From: Antarcticimicrobium luteum
GTDB taxonomy: Bacteria; Pseudomonadota; Alphaproteobacteria; Rhodobacterales; Rhodobacteraceae
Assembly: GCF_004358185.1 (NCBI RefSeq)
Contig: NZ_SMUV01000069.1
Coordinates: 1-64,000 of the forward strand
Reading direction: 5' to 3'
Length of the DNA stretch: 64,000 nucleotides
Shown: piece after piece, positions 9,603-18,901 of the stretch
How positions within the stretch are numbered: position 1 is the stretch's first letter
Layout: every line of letters begins with the position of its first letter
Program-made: the position numbers and the translations under genes
Notes under the pieces: model-generated
Seen by the model: the letters and a program-made list of their open reading frames with translations, nothing else
What the model was told of the DNA's origin: nothing
The model's database searches: none

Positions 9603-10613
9603 TTGAGCGTTCATCAAAAGACACTGACGATGACACCCCCGGTTGCCCTGGCCCCGATGGCCGGAATCACCGACCGGCCGTTCCGCGATCTGGTCATGCG
9701 CTTTGGCGCCGGGCTGGTGGTCAGCGAAATGGTCGCCAGTCAGGAGATGGTCCAGGCCAAGCCCGGCGTGCGCGAACGGGCCGAACTGGGCATGGGTGTG
9801 GCGAACACCGCCGTCCAGCTGGCCGGGCGCGAGGCGCATTGGATGGCCGAGGCGGCCCGCCAGGTCGCAGGCCGCGGCGCGGCGCAGATCGACATCAATA
9901 TGGGCTGCCCGGCCAAGAAGGTGACCAGCGCCAGCGGGGCGGGGGCCAGCGGCTCGGCGCTGATGAAGGATCCCGATCACGCGCTGCGCCTGATCGAGGC
10001 GGTGGTGGGGGCCGTGGATGTTCCCGTGACCCTCAAGACCCGGCTGGGCTGGGACGACGATCTGCGCAACGCGCCGGAGCTTGCGCGCCGGGCGCAAGAC
10101 GCGGGCGTCGCCATGATCACCATTCATGGCCGCACCCGTTGCCAGTTCTACAGGGGTCAGGCCGACTGGGCGGCGATCGCCGAGGTGAAACAGGCGGTTG
10201 GCATCCCGGTGCTGGCCAACGGCGACATTCGCAGCCCAGGCGATGCGCGGCGGGCGCTGGCCCAGTCGGGCGCCGACGGGGTGATGGTGGGCCGCGGCGC
10301 CCAGGGCAAACCCTGGCTGCTGGCGCAGATCTCGCATGAGATCTGGGGCGCGGCGGCGCCCGAGGTGCCACGGGGCGGGGCGCTGGCCGATATGGTCGCC
10401 GGTCATTACGAGGCGATGCTGGGGTTCTACGGGCGCGATCTGGGCCTGCGCGTGGCGCGCAAGCATTTGGGCTGGTACATGGACACCGCCGGGACCGGTC
10501 CCGCTCTGCGCCGCGCGGTGCTGACCGCGCGCGCCCCGCAGTCCGTGCTCGACCTGCTGCCCGAGGCGCTGGCGGCGGAGCAGGGCGACAATCAGGGGCG
10601 GGCTGCGGCATGA
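9603..10613 (+). CDS. dusB: tRNA-dihydrouridine synthase B (NifR3)
   Basis: 336 residues. An FMN enzyme that reduces uridine to dihydrouridine in the tRNA D-loop. Markers: LAPMAGITDRPFR at the N-terminus, the catalytic cysteine in INMGCPAKKV, the phosphate-binding ANGDI and the GVMVGRGAQGKPW end of the barrel. The start is taken as TTG 9603 because AAGGA lies 8 bases upstream; the next in-frame ATG at 9630 has no ribosome site. This is the gene called nifR3 in Rhodobacter, co-transcribed with ntrBC. Its stop overlaps the ntrB start (ATGA). Confidence 0.95.
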   Translation: MSVHQKTLTMTPPVALAPMAGITDRPFRDLVMRFGAGLVVSEMVASQEMVQAKPGVRERAELGMGVANTAVQLAGREAHWMAEAARQVAGRGAAQIDINMGCPAKKVTSASGAGASGSALMKDPDHALRLIEAVVGAVDVPVTLKTRLGWDDDLRNAPELARRAQDAGVAMITIHGRTRCQFYRGQADWAAIAEVKQAVGIPVLANGDIRSPGDARRALAQSGADGVMVGRGAQGKPWLLAQISHEIWGAAAPEVPRGGALADMVAGHYEAMLGFYGRDLGLRVARKHLGWYMDTAGTGPALRRAVLTARAPQSVLDLLPEALAAEQGDNQGRAAA

Positions 10614-11689
10614 CGTCGGACCATACCCTCTGGGCCTCGCTGCCCGTGCCGGCCATCCTGATCGACGAGAACGACACGATCCTTGACGTCAACGCCGCCG
10701 CCGAGGGGTTTCTCAACGCCTCCAGCAGATCGGTCACCGGCGCGCCGGTCTGGGACATGATCGCGATCGACGCGCCGATCGAGGATGCCTTTGCCCGGGC
10801 CCGCGAGAATGGCACGCCGCTGTTCGTCAACGACATCGATGTCGGCACCGGCAGCCGCGCGCCGCTGCAATGCGCGTTGCAGATCGCGCCGTTGTCGGGC
10901 CATCCGGGGCAGATGATCATGATGATCTCGCCGCGCGAGCTGGCCGGCCGCATGACCCAGAGCCACTCGGTGAAATCGGCGGCGCAATCGGCCATCGGCA
11001 TGGCGGAGATGCTGGCGCATGAGATCAAGAACCCGCTGGCCGGGATCACCGGCGCGGCGCAGCTTCTGAGCATGAACCTGCGGCCCGAGGATCTTGAGCT
11101 GACCGACCTGATCGTGGCCGAAAGCCGCCGGATCGTGAAGCTGCTGGAGCAGGTCGAACAATTCGGCAATCTCAGCCCGCCGGACATGAAGCCGGTCAAT
11201 ATCCACGACGTTCTGGACCGCGCCCGCCGCTCGGCGCTGCTGGGATTCGGCGCGCATATGAAGATCATCGAGGATTACGACCCCTCGCTGCCACTGGCCT
11301 GGGGCGACCCGGACCAGTTGTTGCAGGTGATCCTGAACCTGCTCAAGAACGCCTCGGAGGCCTCGCCCAGGGGCGGAACCATCCGGCTGCATACCTATTT
11401 CGAGCATTCCTTCCGGCTGCGGCGCAGCGACGGGTCGGGCCAGTCGCTGCCGCTTCAGGTCGAGATCATCGACGACGGTCCGGGCCTGCCCGACGCGATC
11501 CGGGACGACATCTTTGATCCCTTCGTGTCCGGGCGCGAGAACGGGACCGGCCTTGGACTGGCATTGGTCAGCAAGATCGTGTCGGACCACGGCGGGTGGA
11601 TTTCGGTCACCTCGGTGCCCGGCCGCACGGTATTTCGCCTGTCGCTGCCGCGGGTTCCGCGGACCCATGAAAGTAAGGAGAACGGCTGA
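10610..11689 (+). CDS. ntrB: Nitrogen-control sensor kinase NtrB
   Basis: 359 residues, a cytoplasmic histidine kinase without membrane segments. It has a PAS domain at about residues 5-110, a dimerisation and phosphoacceptor helix with [11 protein letters not shown] (H137), and a catalytic ATPase domain with the N-box ([11 protein letters not shown]), DDGPGLP and GTGLGLALV. Under nitrogen limitation it phosphorylates NtrC, and PII proteins switch it to a phosphatase; no PII gene is in the window. It overlaps dusB by 4 bases, and its TGA overlaps the ntrC ATG (TGATG). Confidence 0.96.
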   Translation: MTSDHTLWASLPVPAILIDENDTILDVNAAAEGFLNASSRSVTGAPVWDMIAIDAPIEDAFARARENGTPLFVNDIDVGTGSRAPLQCALQIAPLSGHPGQMIMMISPRELAGRMTQSHSVKSAAQSAIGMAEMLAHEIKNPLAGITGAAQLLSMNLRPEDLELTDLIVAESRRIVKLLEQVEQFGNLSPPDMKPVNIHDVLDRARRSALLGFGAHMKIIEDYDPSLPLAWGDPDQLLQVILNLLKNASEASPRGGTIRLHTYFEHSFRLRRSDGSGQSLPLQVEIIDDGPGLPDAIRDDIFDPFVSGRENGTGLGLALVSKIVSDHGGWISVTSVPGRTVFRLSLPRVPRTHESKENG

Positions 11690-13059
11690 TGGATGGCACG
11701 GTTCTGGTCGCAGATGACGACCGCACGATCCGAACGGTCCTGACCCAGGCGCTGACGCGCGCGGGGTGCAAGGTTCATGCGACCAGTTCGCTGACCACGC
11801 TGATGCGCTGGGTCGGCGAGGGCAAGGGCGACGTGGTGATTTCCGACGTCGTCATGCCCGATGGCAACGGGCTGGAAATGCTGCCCAAGATCGCCCAGGA
11901 CCGGCCCGGCCTGCCGGTGATCGTGATCTCGGCGCAGAACACGATCATGACCGCGATCCAGGCGGCCGAGGCCGAGGCCTATGATTATCTGCCCAAGCCC
12001 TTCGACCTGCCCGATCTGATGAAACGCACCGCCCGCGCGCTGGAGCTGAAGCGTCGCGCGCCGGCGCGCACCGCGGGAGAGGAAGAGGCCGAGCGTCCGG
12101 ACGAATTGCCACTGGTCGGGCGCACCCCGGCGATGCAGGCGCTCTATCGGCTGGTGGCGCGGGTGATGAACACCGATCTGCCGGTGCTGATCACCGGCGA
12201 GAGCGGCACCGGCAAATCGCTGATCGCCCACGCGATTCACGATTTCTCGGACCGGCGCACACTGCCCTTCATCACCGTGTCGGGCGCGGATCTGCAGGAT
12301 CTCGAGGGGCCGGCGCGGGTGCTGGCCCGGGTCAAGGGCGGGACGCTGCTGATCGACGAGATCGGCGATCTGGAGGACGAGGTGCAGGCCCGCATCGTGC
12401 GCATGATGGATGCGCCGGGCGATCACGTGCCGCGTTTCATGGCCACCAGTCAGGGCAATGCCACCGCCGCGATGGAGGAGGGGCGCCTGCGCCATGACCT
12501 CTATTATCGCCTCAGCGGCACCAACCTGCATGTTCCGGCCCTGCGCGAACGGGTCGATGACATACCCCTCCTGGCCGAGCATTTCCTGGCCCGGGCCGAA
12601 CGCGAGGGCGGGGCCAAGCGCGAGTTGAGCGAAGAGGCCGAGGCGCTGGTGCGGGCCTATTCCTGGCCCGGCAACGTGCGTCAGCTTGAGAACGCGGTGC
12701 GGCGGCTGGTGCTGACCGGCCGCGCCGAGGAAATCACCCGCTCCGAGGTGGAGGCGGTACTGGGCCGCCAGCCGGAGATGGAGCCGGTGCTGGATGGCGG
12801 CGGCTCGGAAAAGCTGAGTGCCTCGGTGGCGCGCCACCTGCGGCGCTATTTCGACCTGCACGGCGACATGCTGCCGCCGCCGGGCCTCTATGCCCGCATC
12901 CTGCGCGAGGTCGAGATGCCGCTGATCGAGATCGCGCTGGAGGCCAGCGGCGGAAATCAGGCAAAATGCGCCGAATTGCTGGGGATCAACCGGAATACCC
13001 TGCGTAAGAAAATCACCGACCTCGATATTCAGGTGACACGCCGCCGCAAATTGATGTAA
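11689..13059 (+). CDS. ntrC: Nitrogen-control response regulator NtrC, sigma-54-independent type
   Basis: 456 residues: receiver domain with phosphoacceptor D53 ([11 protein letters not shown]), AAA+ domain with Walker A GESGTGKS (169-176) and Walker B LLIDEIG (about 219-225), and a C-terminal Fis-type HTH ([20 protein letters not shown]). The GAFTGA loop that contacts sigma-54 is missing. Only 15 residues (from L201) separate FITVSGAD from GGTLL, where classical NtrC has a longer stretch including ELFGHEKGAFTGA. Rhodobacter capsulatus NtrC has the same deletion and activates sigma-70 promoters. It probably controls amt and other nitrogen genes, possibly the urease operon downstream. A 110-bp gap separates it from ntrY. 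Confidence 0.96.
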   Translation: MDGTVLVADDDRTIRTVLTQALTRAGCKVHATSSLTTLMRWVGEGKGDVVISDVVMPDGNGLEMLPKIAQDRPGLPVIVISAQNTIMTAIQAAEAEAYDYLPKPFDLPDLMKRTARALELKRRAPARTAGEEEAERPDELPLVGRTPAMQALYRLVARVMNTDLPVLITGESGTGKSLIAHAIHDFSDRRTLPFITVSGADLQDLEGPARVLARVKGGTLLIDEIGDLEDEVQARIVRMMDAPGDHVPRFMATSQGNATAAMEEGRLRHDLYYRLSGTNLHVPALRERVDDIPLLAEHFLARAEREGGAKRELSEEAEALVRAYSWPGNVRQLENAVRRLVLTGRAEEITRSEVEAVLGRQPEMEPVLDGGGSEKLSASVARHLRRYFDLHGDMLPPPGLYARILREVEMPLIEIALEASGGNQAKCAELLGINRNTLRKKITDLDIQVTRRRKLM

Positions 13060-13169
13060 ATACGTCACAGAACCGTGGCAGTGCGGCGTCAGTCCTGATC
13101 TGGTGCCGCGATAGACCACGAGATTTGGCGGTTGGCTGCGAAAGCGGCACACAGTGATGAGGGCGGCAG

Positions 13170-15467
13170 GTGACAAGCCGGTCACAATACGGGCTGTTTC
13201 CGGCCGTGAACAGGTGGCGCCGGACCCGGCGCGCGCGCAATATTGGCACGCTGGGCCTGGTTCTGCTGGGGCCGGCGCTGGCCTTTGCCACCTTCATGGT
13301 GCTGGGACCGTTCGATCTGGGGGCCTCGGCGCCCGGGCTGCGATTCATCCTGCTGGCCGATCTGGTCTATGTCCTGACCGTGGCGGCGCTGGTGCTGGCC
13401 CAGCTCGGTCGTCTGATCGCGGCGCGGCGGGCCAAATCGGCGGGATCCCGCCTGCACCTGCGGCTGATCGGGGTGTTCACCTTTCTGGCGCTGGGACCGA
13501 CCGTGATCGTGGCGATCTTTGCCGGGCTGACGGTGAACATCGGGCTCGAGGGGTGGTTTTCGGACCGGGTCCGCCAGGTGGTGGGAAGCTCGCTTGCCGC
13601 CGCCGAGGCCTATGAGAACGAACACCGCGAGGATCTGGCCGAGGACGCCCGCGCGCTGGCGCGCTTTCTCGACAACAGCCGCAAGGTGGTCTTCTTCCTC
13701 AACGACGCCGAACTGCGGCAGATGCTGGCCCAGGGCCAGAGCCAGATTCAGCGCGGTCTGCGCGAGGCCTATGTGATCGACGGAACCGGAGAGATCCGGG
13801 CGCGCGGCGAACGCTCTTACCTGTTCGATTTCGAGCGCCCGACCGAGGCGCAGATCGCCGAGGCGGGCGAGACCGGGATGATGATCATCCAGGATTGGGA
13901 CAATAACGAGTTTCGCGCGCTGGTGCGGCTCAATGCCTTTGTTGACCGGTTCCTCTATGTCAGCCGCGCGGTGGACGGCGAGATCCTTAATCTGCTGGAC
14001 GACACCAAGGAAACCGTCGTCCTCTATCAGCAGCTCGAGAGCGAGCGGGGCCGGGTGCTGTTCGAATTCGGGCTGCTCTATGTCGGTTTCGCGGTGATCC
14101 TGATCCTGGCGGCGGTCTGGCTGGGCCTGTGGTTCGCCGAGCGGTTGTCGCGCCCGGTGGGCCGGCTGACCACCGCGGCGCAGCGGGTCGGGACCGGCGA
14201 TCTGGACGTGCAGGTGGTCGAGGAAGACGGCGACGACGAGATCGCCATGCTGAGCCGTTATTTCAACCAGATGACCAAACAGCTCAAGGGGCAGCGCAAG
14301 GCGCTGCTCGACAACACCCGCCAGATCGAGGCGCGGCGGCGGCTGTTCGATTCGGTGCTGTCCTCGGTCACCTCGGGCGTGGTCGGGCTCGATCCCAAGG
14401 GACGGGTCACCTTCGTCAACCGCTCGGCCGAGCGGCTGCTCGACTGGTCGGGCGAGGAAACCGCGCTGGCGCTGGAGGTGGCGGTGCCGGAGTTCGGCCC
14501 GCTCTTCGAGGCAGTGAAGGTATCGCCCAGCGGCGTCGCGCAGGGCGAGGTCAAGGTGGCGCGCCAGGGCGGGCTGGAGCTCTTGCTGGTGCGCATGGCG
14601 ACACGGACCAGCGAGGATGGCGGGCTGGAGGGCTATGTGGTGGCCTTCGACGATGTCACCGATCTGGTCAGCGCCCAGCGGATGGCCGCCTGGGGTGACG
14701 TGGCGCGCCGCATCGCCCATGAGATCAAGAACCCGCTGACCCCGATCAAGCTCAGCGCCGAGAGGATCAAGCGCAAGTTCGCCCCGCGGCTGGGCGAAGA
14801 GGACAGCGACGCGCTGGAATCGATGACCGATGTGATCGTGCGCCAGACCAATGACCTGCACCGCATCGTCAACGAGTTCTCCAAGTTCGCACGGATGCCC
14901 GAGCCCGAGCGGCGCAGCGAGGATCTGGTGAAACTGGTCTCCGACGCGGTGCTGCTGCAACGGACCGGACAGCCGGAGGTGACGCTGATCTCGGATATGC
15001 CAGACGGCCCGGTGATGGCCGAGGTCGACGCAACCATGCTGTCTCAGGCGTTGACCAACCTGATCAAGAACGCCGGCGAGGCGATCGAAACCCTGCGCCA
15101 GCGCGGCGCGCCCGAGGGATTCAAGCCCGAGATCCGCGTACGGCTGAGCGAAACCGATGACGGCTGTGAAATCACCATCGCCGACAATGGCATCGGGCTG
15201 CCCGAGGATCGGGCGCGGCTGTTCGAGCCCTATGTGACAACCCGCGACGAGGGCACCGGGCTGGGTCTGCCCATCGTCAAGAAGATCATCGAGGAACATG
15301 GCGGCAGCCTGAGCTTGCAGGATGCCCCGGTTTTCGAGGGGCAGGCGCATGTCGGTGCCATGGCGGTGATCCGCCTGCCGGCTGCCACGCCCGCGGCTGC
15401 AGGCGCCGCGCAAAAAAATCGCCCGCCACAGAGGAAAAAGAGCAATTTCATAGCAGGTCTGACATGA
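13170..15467 (+). CDS. ntrY: Membrane sensor kinase NtrY
   Basis: 765 residues. Three or so N-terminal membrane helices (residues 27-48, 58-80 and 99-125), an extracytoplasmic domain at about 130-300, another helix at 303-323, a HAMP linker to about 375, a PAS domain near 385-495, then the kinase core with [23 protein letters not shown] (H517) and ATPase motifs DNGIGLP and GTGLGLPIV. Members of the family sense nitrogen or redox status and phosphorylate NtrX. The start is provisionally GTG 13170; an in-frame GTG at 13206 is an alternative because the ribosome site is weak. The stop overlaps ntrX by 4 bases. Confidence 0.93.
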   Translation: MTSRSQYGLFPAVNRWRRTRRARNIGTLGLVLLGPALAFATFMVLGPFDLGASAPGLRFILLADLVYVLTVAALVLAQLGRLIAARRAKSAGSRLHLRLIGVFTFLALGPTVIVAIFAGLTVNIGLEGWFSDRVRQVVGSSLAAAEAYENEHREDLAEDARALARFLDNSRKVVFFLNDAELRQMLAQGQSQIQRGLREAYVIDGTGEIRARGERSYLFDFERPTEAQIAEAGETGMMIIQDWDNNEFRALVRLNAFVDRFLYVSRAVDGEILNLLDDTKETVVLYQQLESERGRVLFEFGLLYVGFAVILILAAVWLGLWFAERLSRPVGRLTTAAQRVGTGDLDVQVVEEDGDDEIAMLSRYFNQMTKQLKGQRKALLDNTRQIEARRRLFDSVLSSVTSGVVGLDPKGRVTFVNRSAERLLDWSGEETALALEVAVPEFGPLFEAVKVSPSGVAQGEVKVARQGGLELLLVRMATRTSEDGGLEGYVVAFDDVTDLVSAQRMAAWGDVARRIAHEIKNPLTPIKLSAERIKRKFAPRLGEEDSDALESMTDVIVRQTNDLHRIVNEFSKFARMPEPERRSEDLVKLVSDAVLLQRTGQPEVTLISDMPDGPVMAEVDATMLSQALTNLIKNAGEAIETLRQRGAPEGFKPEIRVRLSETDDGCEITIADNGIGLPEDRARLFEPYVTTRDEGTGLGLPIVKKIIEEHGGSLSLQDAPVFEGQAHVGAMAVIRLPAATPAAAGAAQKNRPPQRKKSNFIAGLT

Positions 15468-16867
15468 GTGATATTCTGATTGTTGACGATGAACGCGACA
15501 TCCGGGAACTGATTTCGGACATTCTCGAGGATGAGGGGTTCGTCACCCGCAAGGCCGCCAACTCCGACGAATGCATGGCGGCGATCAATTCCGAGGCGCC
15601 GGCGCTGCTGATCCTGGACATCTGGCTCAAGGACAGCCGGATGGACGGCATCGACATTCTCAAGGCGGTCAAGCGCGACAACCCGGACGTGCCGGTGGTG
15701 ATCATCTCCGGGCACGGCAATATCGAGATCGCGGTCGCGGCGATCAAGCAGGGCGCTTATGATTTCATCGAAAAGCCGTTCAACATCGATCAGCTGATGG
15801 TGGTGATCCGCCGCGCGATGGAGGCGTCGCGCCTGCGCCGCGAGAACAGCACGCTGAAGCGGCGCGAGGTGACCAATGCCGAGATGATCGGTCAGAGCGC
15901 GGCCTTCCGCGCGCTGCAAAGCCAGCTCGACAAGGTAACCAAGTCGAACGGGCGGGTTATGCTGAGCGGGCCGGCGGGCGCCGGCAAGGAGGTCGCGGCG
16001 CGCTATATCCACGCCAATTCCCACCGCGCCGACGCCCCCTTTGTCAGCGTCAACTGCGCCTCGATCGCGCCGGACCGGATGGAAGAGGTGCTGTTCGGCC
16101 GCGAAACGCCCGAGCGGGGGGTCGAGCCCGGCCTGCTGGAAGAGGCGCACGGCGGTGTGATCTTCTTCGACGAGGTGGCCGACATGCCGCCGGGCACGCA
16201 ATCCAAGATCCTGCGCGTGCTGGTCGATCAGCAGTTCCAGCGCGTCGGCGGCGCCGACAAGGTGCGCGTCGATCTGCGGGTGATTTCCAGCACCAACCGG
16301 GATCTGGCGCAGGAAATCGCCGACGGCCGGTTCCGGCAAGAGCTGTTTCACCGTCTGAACGTGGTTCCGATCGGGGTGCCCTCGCTTGAGGAGCGGCGCG
16401 AGGACATCCCGGTGCTGGCCGAGTATTTCATCGACACCTGCCATGCCAGCCAGGGATTGCCGCGGCGCGAGCTGACCGAAGAGGCGGTGGCGCTGATGCA
16501 GACCATGGTCTGGCCCGGCAATGTCCGCCAACTCAAGAACCTGATCGAACGGGTGCTGATCCTGGGCGAGGGGACCGGCCCGATCGAGGCGCGCGAACTG
16601 CCCGGCGACGAGGAGAAGACCGGCGACGACGGCCGGGTGGTGCTGTCCGGCGCGCTGGCGACCCTGCCCCTGCGCGAGGCGCGCGAGGCCTTCGAGCGGG
16701 AATATCTGCTGACCCAGATCAACCGGTTCGGCGGCAATATCAGCCGCACCGCCAGCTTTGTGGGGATGGAACGCAGCGCGCTGCACCGCAAACTCAAATC
16801 GCTCGGCGTGGTGACCGCGACCAAGGCCGGCGCCCGGGTGGCGCGGGTCGACGAGACGGCGGAATAG
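15464..16867 (+). CDS. ntrX: Response regulator NtrX, without GAFTGA loop
   Basis: 467 residues: receiver domain with D52 (LILDIWLKD), AAA+ domain with Walker A GPAGAGKE (169-176) and Walker B FFDEVAD, and a C-terminal Fis-type HTH (NISRTASFVGMERSALHRKL). As in the NtrC of this window, the GAFTGA motif is absent; the region reads VLFGRETPERGVEPGLLEEAHGG. It should therefore not activate sigma-54 RNA polymerase in the classical way. NtrX is linked to nitrogen metabolism, respiratory gene control and cell envelope in other alphaproteobacteria. Downstream, ATCGCCCCC at 16901 pairs with GGGGGCGAT at 16935 and may end both convergent transcripts. Confidence 0.95.
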   Translation: MSDILIVDDERDIRELISDILEDEGFVTRKAANSDECMAAINSEAPALLILDIWLKDSRMDGIDILKAVKRDNPDVPVVIISGHGNIEIAVAAIKQGAYDFIEKPFNIDQLMVVIRRAMEASRLRRENSTLKRREVTNAEMIGQSAAFRALQSQLDKVTKSNGRVMLSGPAGAGKEVAARYIHANSHRADAPFVSVNCASIAPDRMEEVLFGRETPERGVEPGLLEEAHGGVIFFDEVADMPPGTQSKILRVLVDQQFQRVGGADKVRVDLRVISSTNRDLAQEIADGRFRQELFHRLNVVPIGVPSLEERREDIPVLAEYFIDTCHASQGLPRRELTEEAVALMQTMVWPGNVRQLKNLIERVLILGEGTGPIEARELPGDEEKTGDDGRVVLSGALATLPLREAREAFEREYLLTQINRFGGNISRTASFVGMERSALHRKLKSLGVVTATKAGARVARVDETAE

Positions 16868-16954
16868 GGCGCCGGCCCCGGCGACGGGACCGCTCCGGCG
16901 ATCGCCCCCCTGTGCCGTGGGGCCAGGTCGATGCGGGGGCGATGCGGCGGGCCG

Positions 16955-17422
16955 CTACCGTGTCACGATCTGCCAGGTTCCGTCCTGGTTGCGGATCACG
17001 CAGGCATCCTGCGTCAGCCTCGGCAGGACCGTCGTCGCCCCCGGCGGAACGGTCTGGCGCACCTCGGCCGGGCAGACCGGCAGGCTGACCGGATCATAGC
17101 CCTTTTCGGCCATGCACAGCGCCATGACACGGCCCCGCAAGCCTGCGTTCACATCGACGGTATAGACCGGCCCCTCGACCCAGTGACCCGGCCGCACCCA
17201 GCAATCCCCCTGGGCGTTGCACAGCCGCCTGCCGGGCACGAAGCGCGGCGGATATTGCCGTAGCTGCGGCGCCGCCGGCGCCTCGCGCAGCGCGCGCACC
17301 TCGCAGCGGGTGGTATCGGCCTGCATCCGCGCCACCGACACGCCGGGCCGGTAATACAGCTCCATCGGCGCGCAGGCCGACAGCACCAGACCCAGACCAA
17401 GCAGAAGAACACAACGTCTCAT
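16955..17422 (-). CDS. Putative lipoprotein of unknown function
   Basis: 155 residues, starting at ATG 17422 (MRRCVLLLGLG). A type II signal sequence ends in the lipobox LSAC (residues 14-17), so the mature protein should be lipid-anchored in the periplasm. The mature part has four further cysteines (CEV, CNAQGDCWVRPGH, CMAEKGY, CPAEV), consistent with disulfides in the periplasm, and an ALCMAEKGYDPV stretch. I recognise it only as a conserved hypothetical. It sits on the opposite strand inside the ntr-trk-hfq cluster, head-to-head with trkA. Confidence 0.75.
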   Translation of the reverse strand: MRRCVLLLGLGLVLSACAPMELYYRPGVSVARMQADTTRCEVRALREAPAAPQLRQYPPRFVPGRRLCNAQGDCWVRPGHWVEGPVYTVDVNAGLRGRVMALCMAEKGYDPVSLPVCPAEVRQTVPPGATTVLPRLTQDACVIRNQDGTWQIVTR

Positions 17423-17522
17423 GGCTTCAGAATGCCGCAGGGGCGGCGGCGGTACAATTGAATTGACCGGTCCGGGGGCATCTGTCATTCAAAAACCTCT
17501 GGCGACAGGGAAGCAAAAGGCG

Positions 17523-18899
17523 ATGAAGGTCATCATTTGCGGCGCAGGACAGGTCGGCTGGCAGATCGCCCGCCATTTGTCCAGCGAGCACAACGACGTC
17601 ACCGTCGTGGACAACAACCCCGATCTGGTGCGCCGGGCCACCGACTCGCTGGATGTGCAGGGGATCGCCGGCTTTGCCAGCTATCCCGACGTGCTGGAGA
17701 GGGCCGGCGCCAAGGATGCCGACATGCTGATCGCGGCCACCTATTCGGACGAGGTCAACATGGTCACCTGCCAGGTGGCGCATTCGGTCTTTGGGATCCA
17801 GCGCAAGATCGCGCGGCTCAGGGCGCAATCCTATCTCACGGCGATCTACTCGGACCTCTACCGCCGCGACCACCTGCCCATCGACGTGGTGATCAGCCCC
17901 GAGCGCGAGGTCGCCGCGGCGGCGATGCAGCGGCTCTCGGCGCCGGCGGCCTTTGACACCGAAACCTTCATGGGCGGAAAGGCGCAGCTGCTTGGCGTAA
18001 CGATCGAGGAGACCTGCCCGATCGTGAACACGCCGCTGCGCCAGCTGACCGACCTGTTCTCGACCCTGCGCGCCATCGTGGTGGGGATCCGGCGCGACGG
18101 CAGCCTGTTCGCCCCGGAACCGGACGATCAGCTGTTCATCGGCGACAACTGCTATGTCTTCGCCCATGCCGACGACGTGAACCGGACCATGGAGGTTTTC
18201 GGCAAGACGCAAAAGACCCAGGACCGCGTCGTCATCGTCGGCGGTGGGAATGTCGGGCTCGAAGTGGCCCGCGCGCTGGAAAACCGCAAGACGCGGACCC
18301 GCGCCAAAGTGATCGAACGCAACCGGGCCCAGGCCGAACGCGCCGCCGAGGCGCTGGAGCGGACCATCGTTCTCAATGGCGACGGGCTTGACGCGGCGCT
18401 GCTGAAGGAGGCCGGGATCGAACGCGCCGATGCCATGCTGGCGGTCACCGACGACGACAAGACCAACCTGCTCTCGGCGGTGCGCGCCAAGGCCGAGGGC
18501 TGCCCGCTGGCCATCGCGCTGATCAACGATCCCACGCTGGTGCCGCTGATGGAGCCGCTGGGCATCGACGCCTATATCAACCCGCGCGCCACCACGGTCA
18601 GCTCGATCCTGCGCCATATCCGCCATGGCCGGGTGCGCCAGGTCTATTCGATCGGCGACGCCGAGGCCGAGGTGATCGAGGCCGAGGTGCTGTCGACCTC
18701 GCCGCTGGCCGGTCAGCGGCTGCGCGACATAGATTTCCCCGAGGGCGTTCTGGTCGGCGCGGTGCGCAAGGGCGACGAGGTGCTGCGCCCCTCCGGCGCG
18801 CTGCGGATCGAAGAGGGCGACGTGGTGGCGATCTTTGCCATGGCCGCCGATGTTCCCGAGGTCGAGCGGCTGTTGCAGGTCTCGATCGACTTCTTCTGA
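17523..18899 (+). CDS. trkA: Trk system potassium uptake protein TrkA
   Basis: 458 residues with two RCK modules, each an NAD-binding Rossmann domain plus a TrkA-C domain. The first begins MKVIICGAGQVGWQIARHL; the second begins near residue 231 with VVIVGGGNVGLEVAR. TrkA is the cytoplasmic regulatory ring that gates TrkH in response to NAD(H) or ATP. The start is ATG 17523, with AAAAGG close upstream; an earlier in-frame ATG at 17421 overlaps the divergent lipoprotein start and lacks support. trkH begins 2 bases after its stop. Confidence 0.96.
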   Translation: MKVIICGAGQVGWQIARHLSSEHNDVTVVDNNPDLVRRATDSLDVQGIAGFASYPDVLERAGAKDADMLIAATYSDEVNMVTCQVAHSVFGIQRKIARLRAQSYLTAIYSDLYRRDHLPIDVVISPEREVAAAAMQRLSAPAAFDTETFMGGKAQLLGVTIEETCPIVNTPLRQLTDLFSTLRAIVVGIRRDGSLFAPEPDDQLFIGDNCYVFAHADDVNRTMEVFGKTQKTQDRVVIVGGGNVGLEVARALENRKTRTRAKVIERNRAQAERAAEALERTIVLNGDGLDAALLKEAGIERADAMLAVTDDDKTNLLSAVRAKAEGCPLAIALINDPTLVPLMEPLGIDAYINPRATTVSSILRHIRHGRVRQVYSIGDAEAEVIEAEVLSTSPLAGQRLRDIDFPEGVLVGAVRKGDEVLRPSGALRIEEGDVVAIFAMAADVPEVERLLQVSIDFF

Positions 18900-18901
18900 T
18901 C

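Noticed and set aside
8658-10466. 602-codon open frame on the minus strand across the ispDF/dusB boundary
   Set aside because: It overlaps two clearly conserved genes in the wrong frame; long antisense frames are expected in DNA this rich in G+C. Its predicted protein is low-complexity Arg/Gly/Ala with no recognisable motif.
13182-15413. 743-codon frame antisense to ntrY
   Set aside because: Mirror frame of a strongly conserved sensor kinase gene; His/Gln/Leu-rich composition typical of GC-rich antisense frames and no ribosome site.
16901-16943. Long-range hairpin after ntrX as a terminator
   Set aside because: 9-bp arms with a 25-base loop and no T-run; too weak to list as a feature, mentioned only in the ntrX entry.
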